DNA of 64,000 nt from Pseudomonas serbica (GTDB lineage: Bacteria; Pseudomonadota; Gammaproteobacteria; Pseudomonadales; Pseudomonadaceae), in the NCBI RefSeq assembly GCF_028823535.1, contig NZ_JAQIYM010000090.1, positions 372,001 through 436,000 on the forward strand, given 5' to 3'. Below the pieces are notes generated by a model. It did no database searches and was not told where the DNA came from. It saw only the letters and a list, made by a program, of their open reading frames with translations. Below, in pieces: positions 34,134 to 43,023 of this stretch. Each line of letters starts with the position of its first letter. Positions within the stretch are counted from its first letter, which is position 1. The position numbers and the translations under genes are program-made.

Positions 34134-34981
34134 TGAACGACATCCTGAAAACCGACATCACAACCGACATCGCCGCTCGCATTGCCGGCGAACTCAACGT
34201 CAAACAGTGGGTTCATCGAGCCAGCGACGCGGTAGCAGAACTCGAAACCCGCGTGGCCTTCCTGAAAGACTACGTACGGGCCAGTAACACCAAAGGCCTG
34301 GTACTGGGTATCAGCGGCGGCGTTGACTCCACCACGGCAGGCAAGATGTGCCAGGAAGCGGTTGAACAGCTGCGTGCCGAAGGCTACGACGCCAAGTTCT
34401 ACGCCGTACGCCTGCCCTACTACGTTCAACGCGACGAAGAAGATGCTCAAGCGGCCCTGCGCTTCATCAAACCGGACGAAATCCTGACCGTCGACATCGG
34501 CCAGTCTGTCGATGCCATGATGGGCGCTTTGAGTGGCCAGCAAGCCGGCAACGAGCACCAGATCGACTTCGTGAAAGGTAACGTCAAAGCACGTGCCCGC
34601 ATGATCGCCCAATACGCAATTGCTGGCGACAGAGGATGTCTGGTTGTTGGCACGGATCATGCATGCGAGGCTGTATTTGGTTTCTTTACCAAGTTCGGCG
34701 ACGGCGCGGCAGACCTGACTCCACTGTCAGGTTTGGTCAAAGGTCAGGTTCGTCAGATCGCGCTGGCGCTGGGTGCACCAACTGACCTGGTGCTGAAGAC
34801 CCCGACCGCCGACCTTGAAGATCTCGCCCCAGGAAAGCCAGATGAATTGGCTTACGGCTGCACCTACGATGACATCGACAACTTCCTGCTCGGCAGGCCT
34901 GTCTCTGATGAAGTCGCCAAGGTGATCATCGACGCATACGCCAGAACCGCTCACAAACGCGCCCTGCCTTACGCTCCGTAA
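34133..34981 (+). CDS. nadE: NAD synthetase, ammonia-dependent
   Basis: 282 residues, no N-terminal glutaminase domain, so it uses free ammonia. The P-loop SGGVDS is at 61-66, and the GDRGCLVVGTDHACEAVFGFFTKFGDG region is characteristic. Final step: deamido-NAD to NAD. Together with pncA, pncB and nadD2 this makes a complete nicotinamide-to-NAD route on the replicon. Followed by a terminator. Confidence 0.95.
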   Translation: MNDILKTDITTDIAARIAGELNVKQWVHRASDAVAELETRVAFLKDYVRASNTKGLVLGISGGVDSTTAGKMCQEAVEQLRAEGYDAKFYAVRLPYYVQRDEEDAQAALRFIKPDEILTVDIGQSVDAMMGALSGQQAGNEHQIDFVKGNVKARARMIAQYAIAGDRGCLVVGTDHACEAVFGFFTKFGDGAADLTPLSGLVKGQVRQIALALGAPTDLVLKTPTADLEDLAPGKPDELAYGCTYDDIDNFLLGRPVSDEVAKVIIDAYARTAHKRALPYAP

Positions 34982-35042
34982 AACCACCGTTGTGCACTTT
35001 TTTGGGGGTAGAAAACCCCTCCAAGAGTGATAAAAAATCAAA

Positions 35043-35066
35043 AAAGCGCCTTCTGGCGCTTTCTTG
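35043..35066 (+). terminator. Terminator of the pncA-pncB-nadE operon
   Basis: AAAGCGCC-TTCT-GGCGCTTT followed by CTTG. Confidence 0.8.
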
Positions 35067-35152
35067 CTGTCAAAACCAACACTTGAGGTGCCGAAAAGAT
35101 TATGCGTTAATTGCCAGAGCAACACTTCAGTCATTCACGGGTATATTTTCGC

Positions 35153-35416
35153 ATGCGTAAGTCTATTGTTGTTCTGTTGTCGGTCGCCGTTGTTGGTCTG
35201 ATCGGTTCGGCTGCCTGCTACCTTCACCGCGCCTCCGAGCAGGAAAAGCAGAGCGAAGTTAGCCCTGCTGCCGAAACCCAAAGCCCAGTGGCCGCAGCGC
35301 CAGAAGGCACCGTGGCAGAGGCAGTCGAAGCGCCTGCGGCGCAGACGCAGGCTACCGCTGTTACCGAAAAGCTGAAACTCGAAGGTAACGAGTCCGACGC
35401 GCCCGCTACCAAGTAA
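35153..35416 (+). CDS. Membrane-anchored Ala/Pro/Glu-rich protein
   Basis: 87 residues from the ATG at 35153. One N-terminal membrane helix (about 4-22), then a low-complexity tail rich in Ala, Pro, Glu, Thr and Gln. It probably extends into the periplasm. No family recognised; a spacer or anchor role is possible. Confidence 0.5.
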   Translation: MRKSIVVLLSVAVVGLIGSAACYLHRASEQEKQSEVSPAAETQSPVAAAPEGTVAEAVEAPAAQTQATAVTEKLKLEGNESDAPATK

Positions 35417-35438
35417 TCACTGACCGCAGGCCGCGACC

Positions 35439-35837
35439 TTGGACACCATTCATCAATCGATTCTTGATCAGCTACCGCCCCTGCCTTCTCATGAAGCGCA
35501 ATGGCGGGCAATCTACATGGAGCCCGTCATGGGCTCCGGCGAACGTATTACGGTCGCAGTGATTGCTTTTGATCAGGATGGTTGTGATGCCCTAAAGACT
35601 TTAAGTCCGTCGCGCCTGCGGGCTTTGTTTGGAAAAGCTGGAATCGGCATGTCCAGCATGATCAACCTGGTGGTTGATTCTGCGCTTCGTCAGGGCCAGT
35701 CCGGACACCTGGACAACTTCAAATCGCCGCTCAGCGGTGTCTACCTCGGCGAGCTGCGCAACGGGCTTAGCGAAAGCCGGATAGGCGTGCTACGGCAAGC
35801 GGCTTCACTCACAAGCTGCTTTTTCGAGCGCAACTAG
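35439..35837 (+). CDS. Hypothetical protein, 132 aa
   Basis: TTG start just after the preceding stop, in the same transcript. Alpha/beta pattern (RITVAVIAFDQDGCDALKTL; LRALFGKAGIGMSSMINLVV). No motif recognised. Convergent with the LapG-like gene. Confidence 0.55.
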   Translation: MDTIHQSILDQLPPLPSHEAQWRAIYMEPVMGSGERITVAVIAFDQDGCDALKTLSPSRLRALFGKAGIGMSSMINLVVDSALRQGQSGHLDNFKSPLSGVYLGELRNGLSESRIGVLRQAASLTSCFFERN

Positions 35838-35862
35838 TGGCTCCGCACCGTTGGGTATGATG

Positions 35863-36801
35863 TCATTTTAGGTCAGGCTCGTCAGTTTCCAATGAACGCT
35901 TGTTTCTAGACTTCAGGTGGCTTCCGATTGTGGCCGACTGCTTGATGTCATCCGTCGTAAGCATCGTCAGATCCATTGGCTTGCTCTGCTCTGCTGCGAC
36001 CTGAATTTTTTTTGGTACCTCACTGGCGGCTCTATTCATCACGGCCACCCACTTTGACAGTCGCTCGGGGCCGGCAAGGCTGGTTTCCTTGCCTGGCAGG
36101 TAGACGCCTGCATCATTAAACGAGTACACCTGAAAAAGGTCAGTACGGCTTGAGAGCCGGCTGATGCTTTTCTCGATGTTATCCAGAATCAAAGGGTCGC
36201 TGCCTCGCTTGTCGGCATAGGACAGCACCATGTGTGGCTCGGGAAACTGACTGGATTTAACGTAAACCATCCTGAGATGACTCTGCTCGATCCCCAGTTT
36301 CTGCAGGGTGTAGTACTTGGCAATTGCAAAGTCCTCACAATCCCCGGCGCCCTTCGTCAGAGTCTCCCCCAACGTGGCCCAGTAATCATTTTTACCCCAG
36401 GCTTCAGCGTCGCGCTGGTACAGCACCCGCTCATTAAAGAAATTGTTTACCGTTTCTAACTTCTGGCTAGTCGAAAGCCTGCCAGCGCCGGCGATCATTG
36501 CATCAAAAGCACCTTTGCGTGCAGTTTCTGCCGTAGGATATCGACCATAGGTGTGAAAACCTTGCCGGCCAATACTGGCAGGCTCGGCCTGGCTACCAAT
36601 GTAATCAAGCTCAGAATCCGTCCACGCTTTGTCGACTGTTCCAGCATGGGCGGTCGATGGAATGCCGCTCATGGCCAGTGATGCCGTCAAAAAACATGCA
36701 ACGCCAATGGCCCTGAACGTTTGACCAACATCAATTACGGTGGCTTGTGAGACGCCTAGTCTTTGTAAAATGGTCGAAGACCATGACGCACCTGGCTGCA
36801 C
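35863..36801 (-). CDS. LapG-like periplasmic cysteine protease (BTLCP family)
   Basis: 312 residues from a GTG with AAGGGGG upstream. A signal-like hydrophobic stretch (about 29-46, cleavage near AHA) is followed by the transglutaminase-like fold with Cys155 (KGAGDCEDFAIAKYY), His190 (EPHMVLSY) and Asp207 (LILDN). This is the LapG signature; chromosomal LapG releases the adhesin LapA from the surface during biofilm dispersal and is controlled by LapD. The C-terminal 70 residues extend beyond the catalytic core. No LapD or LapA gene is near, so it may act on host adhesins or another plasmid protein. Confidence 0.87.
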   Translation of the reverse strand: MQPGASWSSTILQRLGVSQATVIDVGQTFRAIGVACFLTASLAMSGIPSTAHAGTVDKAWTDSELDYIGSQAEPASIGRQGFHTYGRYPTAETARKGAFDAMIAGAGRLSTSQKLETVNNFFNERVLYQRDAEAWGKNDYWATLGETLTKGAGDCEDFAIAKYYTLQKLGIEQSHLRMVYVKSSQFPEPHMVLSYADKRGSDPLILDNIEKSISRLSSRTDLFQVYSFNDAGVYLPGKETSLAGPERLSKWVAVMNRAASEVPKKIQVAAEQSKPMDLTMLTTDDIKQSATIGSHLKSRNKRSLETDEPDLK

Positions 36802-36977
36802 CGAAACCCCCTTGGCTCAGTACAGCGTGTCTTGGCTTCAAGTGCTGACTTGAATGACACTCATGCTGTACATGCACAATTTCTTTCCATTATTGCTGTG
36901 GAGCAACAGGGTAAAGAAGGGCCGCATAGCTACTTGTGCCTAAAGCACTAACTTCCATGCTATCGGTTCAGACAGAA

Positions 36978-36997
36978 AGAGGCGCCGAAGCGCCTCT
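36978..36997 (-). terminator. Terminator of the 37023-39086 gene
   Basis: Minus strand: AGAGGCGC-TTCG-GCGCCTCT followed by TTCTGTCT. Confidence 0.75.
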
Positions 36998-37022
36998 TGT
37001 GGTTTGCATAACATTGCGGGGA

Positions 37023-39086
37023 TCAGTTGGTCTGCACTGAATCCAGGTGCTTACCACAGTAGGCGATAACGACCTTACCGTCGATGATATCGAAGTAAAG
37101 TCGAACCGAGTCCGCCGTTCCGTAGTTACGGCCCAAGGTCAGATGGCGCTCGAAATAGTGCGGTTCGCCGTTGTAATAAAACTCGCGCTGAGACCTGAGA
37201 CTACGGCTTTGTTCAACGCCTTGGGACTCCTTAGCCGCGTAGTTATCGCCCAAAATCTTACGTGCCACGGAATCCGCGTTACCCGACTGAATGGCATCAA
37301 AGTAAGGGTAGATCAAACGCTGAACCAGGCCGGCCAGGCGATAGCCGTGCTTGTAGTCATTCGCTTCGTCTGCCGACACCTTGGCACTGGGGAGCACAAC
37401 AACCCGATCCTGGGCTTCCATCTCGAAAAACGTGAGGACTTCCAAGGGACTTGGCTTGCCACCGGTAATGATCTTCTTGAAGAGGTCGAGCGGAAGAGGT
37501 GCCTCGATCTCGGGCTCTTCCACGACTTTTGGAAGAAAATTCAGACGCTGCTTGAGCTTGTGGTTGTTGCCCCGGCACTCGGTCAGTTCTGACGTAAGTT
37601 TATCGATCAGCGTGCTGTTGGACACGTTCAGCTGCACTTGGGATGACAGTTTGTCATTGAGTGTCAGCTTTTCCTGCTCGGACTGTTTAAGCTCTTCACG
37701 AAGATCCGGATACGCTGGCTCTTGGGCTTCAGGTGTCGCCTCAGGCTCAGGCGTTGGAACTGTCGCGGCCTCAGGCGCTTTGTTCTCAGCGAACTCCTTT
37801 AGCTTTTCGCGCAAGTCCAGGCAGACCTTGAGTACGCCGGTGTACATGTCCCCAAACTGCGCCGCCGATGTTTGGAACATGGTTGTCTGTTCCGACAGTT
37901 GCGTCGTCAGTTCGGTGATCTTGCTAACGTCAGTATTGGACTTCGAGATCTCTTCGGTAATGGCTACCTTGATATCCTTGATTGCATACAGGGAGCTGAT
38001 AAAGGCATCTGGATCAGGATCGGCTTTACGGCAAATGTCGGATCGTTCAAGCGTGTAGCGCTCCAATGCATTCAGGAGCTTTTTGGATAAGGGTGGAAAG
38101 GCTGGGAGCGGCGGAAGGCTTTCAAGGGTATCAATGGCATATTTCCAGGTTTCCTGAGCCACTTGAAGCCCGGACTCTTCCACCTCTGCGCCCAGGCGAG
38201 ACAGCCCCTTGAGTAACAATTGCTCTTCGCTTTCCATCCGATTGCGAATGACCGAGCAAATACCGTGACTCTCGTTGGTGGTTAGGCTGAGTAGCACATC
38301 GGCATTGAGAATAAGGTTTCTGAACGACATTTCCTGCCCCTTGCTGGGCGTCATGTCGTGCATAACTTTTAAGCATCCGCGCCAGTAAAGCGGATAAGGC
38401 ATATCAGTAGGAGGCGTAAGGATGTCGAACTGGGCACCTGGGGAGCCGCCCTCCACCACCGCACGCGTGACGCCCATGGCAAATGCCGTCTGGCGTTCCA
38501 TCAGGAATTGGTATTGCTCGAGGAAATCACTGACGAAATTGAGATCGATGCTCATCAGGTTGCAGAGCGAGACGTTGATAACAAAGTCTGCGCAGTCTTT
38601 TTCCGTTTGGCCCAGACCCCGGTAAAAATCGACATCGGTATAGGGGTGAAGCAACTCCAGCATGGCCTTCTCAACCGACCCTCTGGTCAGCTCGAAGTCG
38701 TAGTTTTCCAGCTTAAGTGCCCAATTTTTCGTCTTCGGGGTCTTTCCTGAAAGCGCTTTGGTCTGACCGTTGAAGATGATGTCATGCCACTCTTCCGGGT
38801 TTAGAGTACCGGTCTGGGTGAGCATCGTTCGAGCCTCGTGAGAAACCATCAGCATCGCAATGATCGCTTCGTCAGCCATGCGTCTACGGGCTTCCCGTGG
38901 CACTGCCTCAATGTGCGACGATTTGCGTAAGCGCTGAGCCAGGTCTCGAATGGCGGCCTTGCCCCCGAGTAGCGCTGACCATACGCGATCACGGGTCGCG
39001 TCGAGCAGAAATCTGTCCGGGAGCATGCAGCGGTGCACCGGGTGCTCGAGGGCTATCTGGTACAGCATTTCCTTGTCGTCAAACAT
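37023..39086 (-). CDS. Large protein with coiled coil and C-terminal KHL-type domain
   Basis: 687 residues, RBS AAGGAC. Residues 1-360 are helical and unrecognised. About 360-470 hold heptads (EEISKSNTDVSKITELTTQL), 430-460 a Pro/Glu-rich linker and 460-520 a second coiled coil. The C-terminus (about 600-687) shows REFYYNGEPHYFERHLTLGR...SVRLYFDI.DGKVVIAYCGKHL, a pattern that I associate with a small toxin- or defence-linked domain (HL...RIYF....IVIGH.GKHL). It may be a defence or sensing protein. Monocistronic, with a terminator. Confidence 0.65.
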   Translation of the reverse strand: MFDDKEMLYQIALEHPVHRCMLPDRFLLDATRDRVWSALLGGKAAIRDLAQRLRKSSHIEAVPREARRRMADEAIIAMLMVSHEARTMLTQTGTLNPEEWHDIIFNGQTKALSGKTPKTKNWALKLENYDFELTRGSVEKAMLELLHPYTDVDFYRGLGQTEKDCADFVINVSLCNLMSIDLNFVSDFLEQYQFLMERQTAFAMGVTRAVVEGGSPGAQFDILTPPTDMPYPLYWRGCLKVMHDMTPSKGQEMSFRNLILNADVLLSLTTNESHGICSVIRNRMESEEQLLLKGLSRLGAEVEESGLQVAQETWKYAIDTLESLPPLPAFPPLSKKLLNALERYTLERSDICRKADPDPDAFISSLYAIKDIKVAITEEISKSNTDVSKITELTTQLSEQTTMFQTSAAQFGDMYTGVLKVCLDLREKLKEFAENKAPEAATVPTPEPEATPEAQEPAYPDLREELKQSEQEKLTLNDKLSSQVQLNVSNSTLIDKLTSELTECRGNNHKLKQRLNFLPKVVEEPEIEAPLPLDLFKKIITGGKPSPLEVLTFFEMEAQDRVVVLPSAKVSADEANDYKHGYRLAGLVQRLIYPYFDAIQSGNADSVARKILGDNYAAKESQGVEQSRSLRSQREFYYNGEPHYFERHLTLGRNYGTADSVRLYFDIIDGKVVIAYCGKHLDSVQTN

Positions 39087-39325
39087 GAATTGTCCTTATG
39101 GCTCTGAAAATAAAGGAAAAAGCGGGCAAAAAAGGGACTTAATGTCCCGAAGCCATCATCACGATTATAATGCAAAGAAGCAAGGCAAATGGTGCCGTTT
39201 CCTGACTTTCTGGTATACGGCATTGAGGATTAGCGACGGAAGGTTAGACCCATCCAGACCGGGCTTTTGATGGGCCTGCATTTGGATGCGTGCTGCCGAC
39301 CCCATTGGGGCTGGCGCACGCATAT

Positions 39326-39877
39326 TCAGCCAGTGAACCCGAACAAAACTCTGACGTCTTCAGGGGGCCCAAGCGCGCTCAGTAGTTCAAGGTGCTGAAA
39401 ATAACTCTTCCCAAGCTGGCTGCGCAGCGAGCGGACGATGGTCGGCTCGTCAATGGAAGTTATCAAAGCGTCGTAGTCGACAGCCATCAACTCGGCGGCG
39501 GTGACCCAGGAAAATCCATACTGCTCGCAATGAGCTCGGTTTCGTTGCTTGTCATACACAGTCATCTCCGTTTCGAGATCGGGCTCGAACCAATGATTGC
39601 CTGTATCCCAGCTGCCCAGCAATTCGACCAGGGAATCGTCATCCGCATCTGCTGGCAGGTTTCGCCCCGGCGCGATGGGCGTTATCCCATGTTCCCGAAC
39701 ACGAACGCCGGCAAGCAGCGAGTAGACGGTATAGTTCTGACAAACGAAGGGTTTGTGCGTCAAAAGCGGAGGTGAATCCACAAGAACCTCATTGGAAAAT
39801 ACACCCTTTGCGTTCAGCTTCCAGCCGTCGGCATCCCGCACTTCCGCGACCGTAGTGATGTAGGCTCCCACAATCAT
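39326..39877 (-). CDS. Phage/plasmid conserved hypothetical protein
   Basis: 183 residues. The block YTVYSLLAGVRVREHGITPIAPGRNLPADA...W...GFSWVTAAELM matches a pattern that I know from phage and integrative-element proteins (Y.LFA.LA.VRN....PI..PRGLP.D.S...HS.SWLT..EL). Its function is unknown. Overlaps the upstream gene by 4 bp (ATGA). Confidence 0.65.
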   Translation of the reverse strand: MIVGAYITTVAEVRDADGWKLNAKGVFSNEVLVDSPPLLTHKPFVCQNYTVYSLLAGVRVREHGITPIAPGRNLPADADDDSLVELLGSWDTGNHWFEPDLETEMTVYDKQRNRAHCEQYGFSWVTAAELMAVDYDALITSIDEPTIVRSLRSQLGKSYFQHLELLSALGPPEDVRVLFGFTG

Positions 39878-40167
39878 TCCCCGCTTGTTTGCGACGGGGC
39901 CAGACGGATGATCAGCGCAAGCTCGCTGACAATTTCGTCACGCAGCTCTTCATCCAGATCCTCAAGAGCATTACCGACCCCTCCCCGGTCAAGCAGGTTG
40001 GCCAGAACGCCACGTGCAGCCGCATGCGCCCAGTCCGTCGCTGGCGTCGGGTTATCGTTGTCACCATCATATGGGAAGGTAGCCCCATGCTCGAGCTGCC
40101 TCAATGCCTTCGCTTGATCGTGAGTATCCGATTCACATGGGTTGCCGGGGTTCAGTTCAGAGATCAT
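39874..40167 (-). CDS. Hypothetical protein, 97 aa
   Basis: Starts MISELNPGNPCESDTHDQAK. Acidic, helical C-terminus. Overlaps the 39326 gene by 4 bp, and its start immediately follows the stop of a possible 24-residue zinc-ribbon ORF. Function unknown; the operon arrangement is typical of phage-like gene runs. Confidence 0.6.
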   Translation of the reverse strand: MISELNPGNPCESDTHDQAKALRQLEHGATFPYDGDNDNPTPATDWAHAAARGVLANLLDRGGVGNALEDLDEELRDEIVSELALIIRLAPSQTSGE

Positions 40168-40242
40168 TCACAAATTCCTATGGTCGCTTTTGGGAGGTGC
40201 CGCACCACAACCGGTGCATTGCCCTCGCCAGGTCTTGATCAC
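40168..40242 (-). CDS. Possible 24-residue Cys-containing micro-ORF
   Basis: GTG start, reads VIKTWRGQCTGCGAAPPKSD...; the CTGCG knuckle is zinc-like. Its TGA directly precedes the ATG at 40167, which would couple translation. No clear ribosome site, so weakly supported. Confidence 0.25.
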   Translation of the reverse strand: MIKTWRGQCTGCGAAPPKSDHRNL

Positions 40243-40276
40243 AGCACCCGCGCCTTGGAGCGGGCTGCTAGGACAG

Positions 40277-40939
40277 TTAACTCTGGATGCACGTGTATTG
40301 CTTCATCTTCTTTTCCCTGCGACGGGCAAGAATCACTGTCAACCGGCTACCCTCAAACTCGTGGTCGGCAATTGTCCAGTTAAAGTACAGGTTGACGCAG
40401 AGCTCACGCATGGCCTCTTGTGGCAGTCTCGACGGCGCTAGGGCGATTACCTTCGCGATGAGCTGCTGCTCGACCTGGTAGTAATTCGCAGCCCGCGTGG
40501 ACGCTGGGTGCCAACGACCGTCTTCGGCGCACCAAGTCGAGTGCTGGCCGCGATTGTGCAGAACCCGCCCATCCAGCAGGCTGAACATCGACACAGACGT
40601 GCCACTGAGCACTTTGGCGACAACCGCCTTGATCTGTTTCGTGGAGGCCAAGGGAAAGCGCTCACGAGCTGCAACTTTCGCTCGATGGCGCTCGACCGGA
40701 TTCCAGGAGTCCAACGTGAAGATGCCAATGCCAATAAGGAGCAGTGACCCGACGATGCCCGCCGAACTCATTAACCCCTGCGGATCAGCCAATGACGCAA
40801 AACTTAGAAAACACAGCGAGGATATTGCGCCCAATAGGCCGACCCCGCTGGTTTCCATGACTGGCGCTAGACTGATGATGACCGAAAAAACAAAGAGGAC
40901 AGCAGCGCAAACGAACATACTTTCGGACGGACTTATCAC
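40277..40939 (-). CDS. Hypothetical membrane protein, 220 aa
   Basis: GTG start. Two or three N-terminal membrane segments (about 8-28, 33-50, 58-76), then a soluble basic region with a C-terminal beta pattern (NLYFNWTIADHEFEGSRLTVIL). No family recognised. Fills the space to the divergent gene at 41090. Confidence 0.6.
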   Translation of the reverse strand: MISPSESMFVCAAVLFVFSVIISLAPVMETSGVGLLGAISSLCFLSFASLADPQGLMSSAGIVGSLLLIGIGIFTLDSWNPVERHRAKVAARERFPLASTKQIKAVVAKVLSGTSVSMFSLLDGRVLHNRGQHSTWCAEDGRWHPASTRAANYYQVEQQLIAKVIALAPSRLPQEAMRELCVNLYFNWTIADHEFEGSRLTVILARRREKKMKQYTCIQS

Positions 40940-41089
40940 GGGTCAGGCGCTCCTGCGTTACCGACTAATAGGGCAGAAAGATATCATGGAAAATGCCAAT
41001 CAGCTGAATGGTGGCGTTAACCTTTGGGCTGGTATCATGAGCTGGGCACGACAAAGACGCGAGGCTCATACTGAACCGCAGGTAGAAGA

Positions 41090-41968
41090 ATGCTCATCTA
41101 CACCATGCTTTTTGTGGGGCTGGCCCTGGCCCTACACCTTCAAAAAATTCAGAACAAGTTCTATACGGTCAAATACACCTGCTCGGTCATCATTTGCTTG
41201 TGTGGCTCTCTCATCCTGCTGGCCGTGAATGGCAGCGAGATCACCACTGACTCGTTTGATTTCCTCACCGACTACCGGTTTTATCTGGCGCAAGTCTTTA
41301 ACATCGTGATGCTGATGGTTCAGGTCGAAGGCCGGAAACAGAACGAGAAAAATATGGAGGTTTTCTACTTCTCCAGCTTCCTGATTATCTCTGCCATACC
41401 GATTCTGACCCCGTTGCTCACCGATGTATTTAATTTCAAATATGCGGTAGTGGAAACGTACAGCAGCCCATATTCCAAGTACGCCCTGGTCGGCTGCATG
41501 CTGGTACTGAGCTTCCTTTTCTACGCCAGAAAGCTCAGAAACAAGACCTGCCATCGTCCGGATCTGTTGGTGGCCAACATCGTGTTCGGTTCCGTTGCGA
41601 TCATCCTGGGTGGCCGGCTGGTTCAGGAATACAACGCAATTAACTACCTGATTGCCGCCAGTGTGTTCACCGCCATCTCGTTCTTGGGCCTGGCCTTGTT
41701 CAACGGTGAGCATAAGCGTATCAGAGACGCCAACCTGCAGATTAGGCCGATCTCTGAAATCGTTTTTTGCTTTGTGGTCTCGCTCTACATCAGCAGCTAT
41801 GTAATCAAGCACTCCACGATTGAGACCTACACGATCATCAGGAGTGTTGGCTTCATCTTCGTGAGCTACGCCTATTCCTGGATCGTTGAAAAACAGAAAA
41901 CGCACAATCTGAGGGATGCCGTGCTCCTGGGCCTGATGATCATCAGTCTTTTCGTGTTTTCCGGTTGA
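41090..41968 (+). CDS. Hypothetical multi-pass membrane protein
   Basis: 292 residues with about ten hydrophobic segments over the full length, which is the transporter-like layout of ten-helix exporters, but no diagnostic motif. RBS AGGTAGAAG. Probably an inner-membrane transporter or sensor; identity uncertain. Confidence 0.65.
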   Translation: MLIYTMLFVGLALALHLQKIQNKFYTVKYTCSVIICLCGSLILLAVNGSEITTDSFDFLTDYRFYLAQVFNIVMLMVQVEGRKQNEKNMEVFYFSSFLIISAIPILTPLLTDVFNFKYAVVETYSSPYSKYALVGCMLVLSFLFYARKLRNKTCHRPDLLVANIVFGSVAIILGGRLVQEYNAINYLIAASVFTAISFLGLALFNGEHKRIRDANLQIRPISEIVFCFVVSLYISSYVIKHSTIETYTIIRSVGFIFVSYAYSWIVEKQKTHNLRDAVLLGLMIISLFVFSG

Positions 41969-42015
41969 TGCCGGGGTGATGGTCGGCGACTATGACGGCG
42001 CACTTTGGCAATTGA

Positions 42016-42492
42016 TCAGATAATTAGGGCTTCGCACTCATCAAGCCCCACTACCAGGGCGCGATCTAATCGCGCTGTCGCCGGCATGCGCTCCTCCGCC
42101 ACCTTAATCCAATGCCTCACACGGGGCATGCAAGTGCCGAGTGATGCCCGATAATCGCGATGCTGAATGCACTTGGGTATCTCATGATGAGCCTGCTCCG
42201 CCAAGAGCAGGACATCCGTCTGCTCCTCATTTAGATCGAGCACGGCCCCATCTCTCAGCACAAAAACGTGCATCTCATTTCCTGCAAGGCGCCCGCCAAA
42301 GAGCTCCCTGGCGATCAATGAGGCAAATTTGCAGCTGCTTGAGCGATCATCCGTCGGTGGCAGGCCATGTTCCAGGCGGCGCTCATTCCAGAGGTCACGA
42401 ATCAGACCCTGCGCGATAGAGAACGTTTCTTGATTAAGCTCGTAACGCGGTGGGTAGACCGCACTTACGTCGGATTTGGATAAGGGTTCCAC
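42016..42492 (-). CDS. YunG-like papain-fold protein (putative cysteine peptidase/transglutaminase-like)
   Basis: 158 residues. SSSCKFASLIARELFGG, then HVFVLRDGAVLDLN, gives Cys54, His75 and Asp86 in the order and context of the small YunG-type family (C..TSL....FGG...H......G.VIDLT..QF). A catalytic role is inferred from this triad; substrate unknown. Divergent from cheY with repeated TTGAC/GTCAA sequences between them. Confidence 0.55.
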   Translation of the reverse strand: MEPLSKSDVSAVYPPRYELNQETFSIAQGLIRDLWNERRLEHGLPPTDDRSSSCKFASLIARELFGGRLAGNEMHVFVLRDGAVLDLNEEQTDVLLLAEQAHHEIPKCIQHRDYRASLGTCMPRVRHWIKVAEERMPATARLDRALVVGLDECEALII

Positions 42493-42503
42493 GCACTAAC
42501 TCC

Positions 42504-42529
42504 GTTGACTGTTTGTCAACAATTGACAA
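42504..42529. promoter_or_regulatory. Overlapping TTGAC/GTCAA inverted repeats upstream of cheY
   Basis: GTTGAC-TGTTT-GTCAAC overlaps TTGTCAA-CAA-TTGACAA (42513-42529), giving nested palindromes in the divergent intergenic region. Likely operator; no clear -10 follows at the right distance. Confidence 0.5.
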
Positions 42530-42630
42530 AAACATCTCCAACCGTCGCTGCAAGGATAAAGCGGCTGGAAACGCGGATAAAATTATCATACATTGGGCGG
42601 ATTCTAATTATCAGCAAGTTGGGGCGGTTC

Positions 42631-43023
42631 ATGGTAGATAAGAACATGCGTTTTCTCGTGGTCGATGACTTTTCTACCATGCGCCGAATCGTTCGATCTC
42701 TCCTGCGAGACATCGGCTTCAACAATATCGAGGAAGCTGAGGACGGTAGCGAGGCCCTCGCCAAACTGAAGGCCGGCAAGTTCGACTTTCTAGTTACCGA
42801 CTGGAACATGCCTGTAATGACAGGGTTAGAACTTCTGAAGGCCGTCCGCGCTACAGATGGGTTAAAAGAGCTCCCTGTTCTACTCGTGACCGCTGAGGCG
42901 AAGCGCGAGCAGATCATCGAAGCGGCCCAGGCCGGCGTGAGCGGCTACGTGGTCAAGCCCTTCACCGCTGTGGTGCTGGAGGAAAAACTGAACGCCATCT
43001 TCACCCGTCTCGGCATGCAATAA
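42631..43023 (+). CDS. cheY: CheY chemotaxis response regulator
   Basis: 130 residues, the single-domain CheY length, from the ATG at 42631 (GGGG upstream). All signalling residues are present with E. coli numbering: Asp12/Asp13, phospho-acceptor Asp57 (VTDWNMPVM), Thr87 (VTAEA), Tyr106 and Lys109 (YVVKPF). When phosphorylated, CheY binds FliM and changes flagellar rotation. No cheA, cheW or receptor is seen here; the fliM homologue at 62026 is its natural partner. Confidence 0.93.
   Translation: MVDKNMRFLVVDDFSTMRRIVRSLLRDIGFNNIEEAEDGSEALAKLKAGKFDFLVTDWNMPVMTGLELLKAVRATDGLKELPVLLVTAEAKREQIIEAAQAGVSGYVVKPFTAVVLEEKLNAIFTRLGMQ

Noticed and set aside
40977..41228. Plus-strand frame MENANQLNGG... 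overlapping the 41090 membrane gene
   Set aside because: No ribosome site; most of it overlaps a better-supported gene in another frame.
42556..42585. Possible FliA (sigma-28) promoter before cheY
   Set aside because: TAAA and GCGGATAA are present but the spacing is about 3 bp too short.
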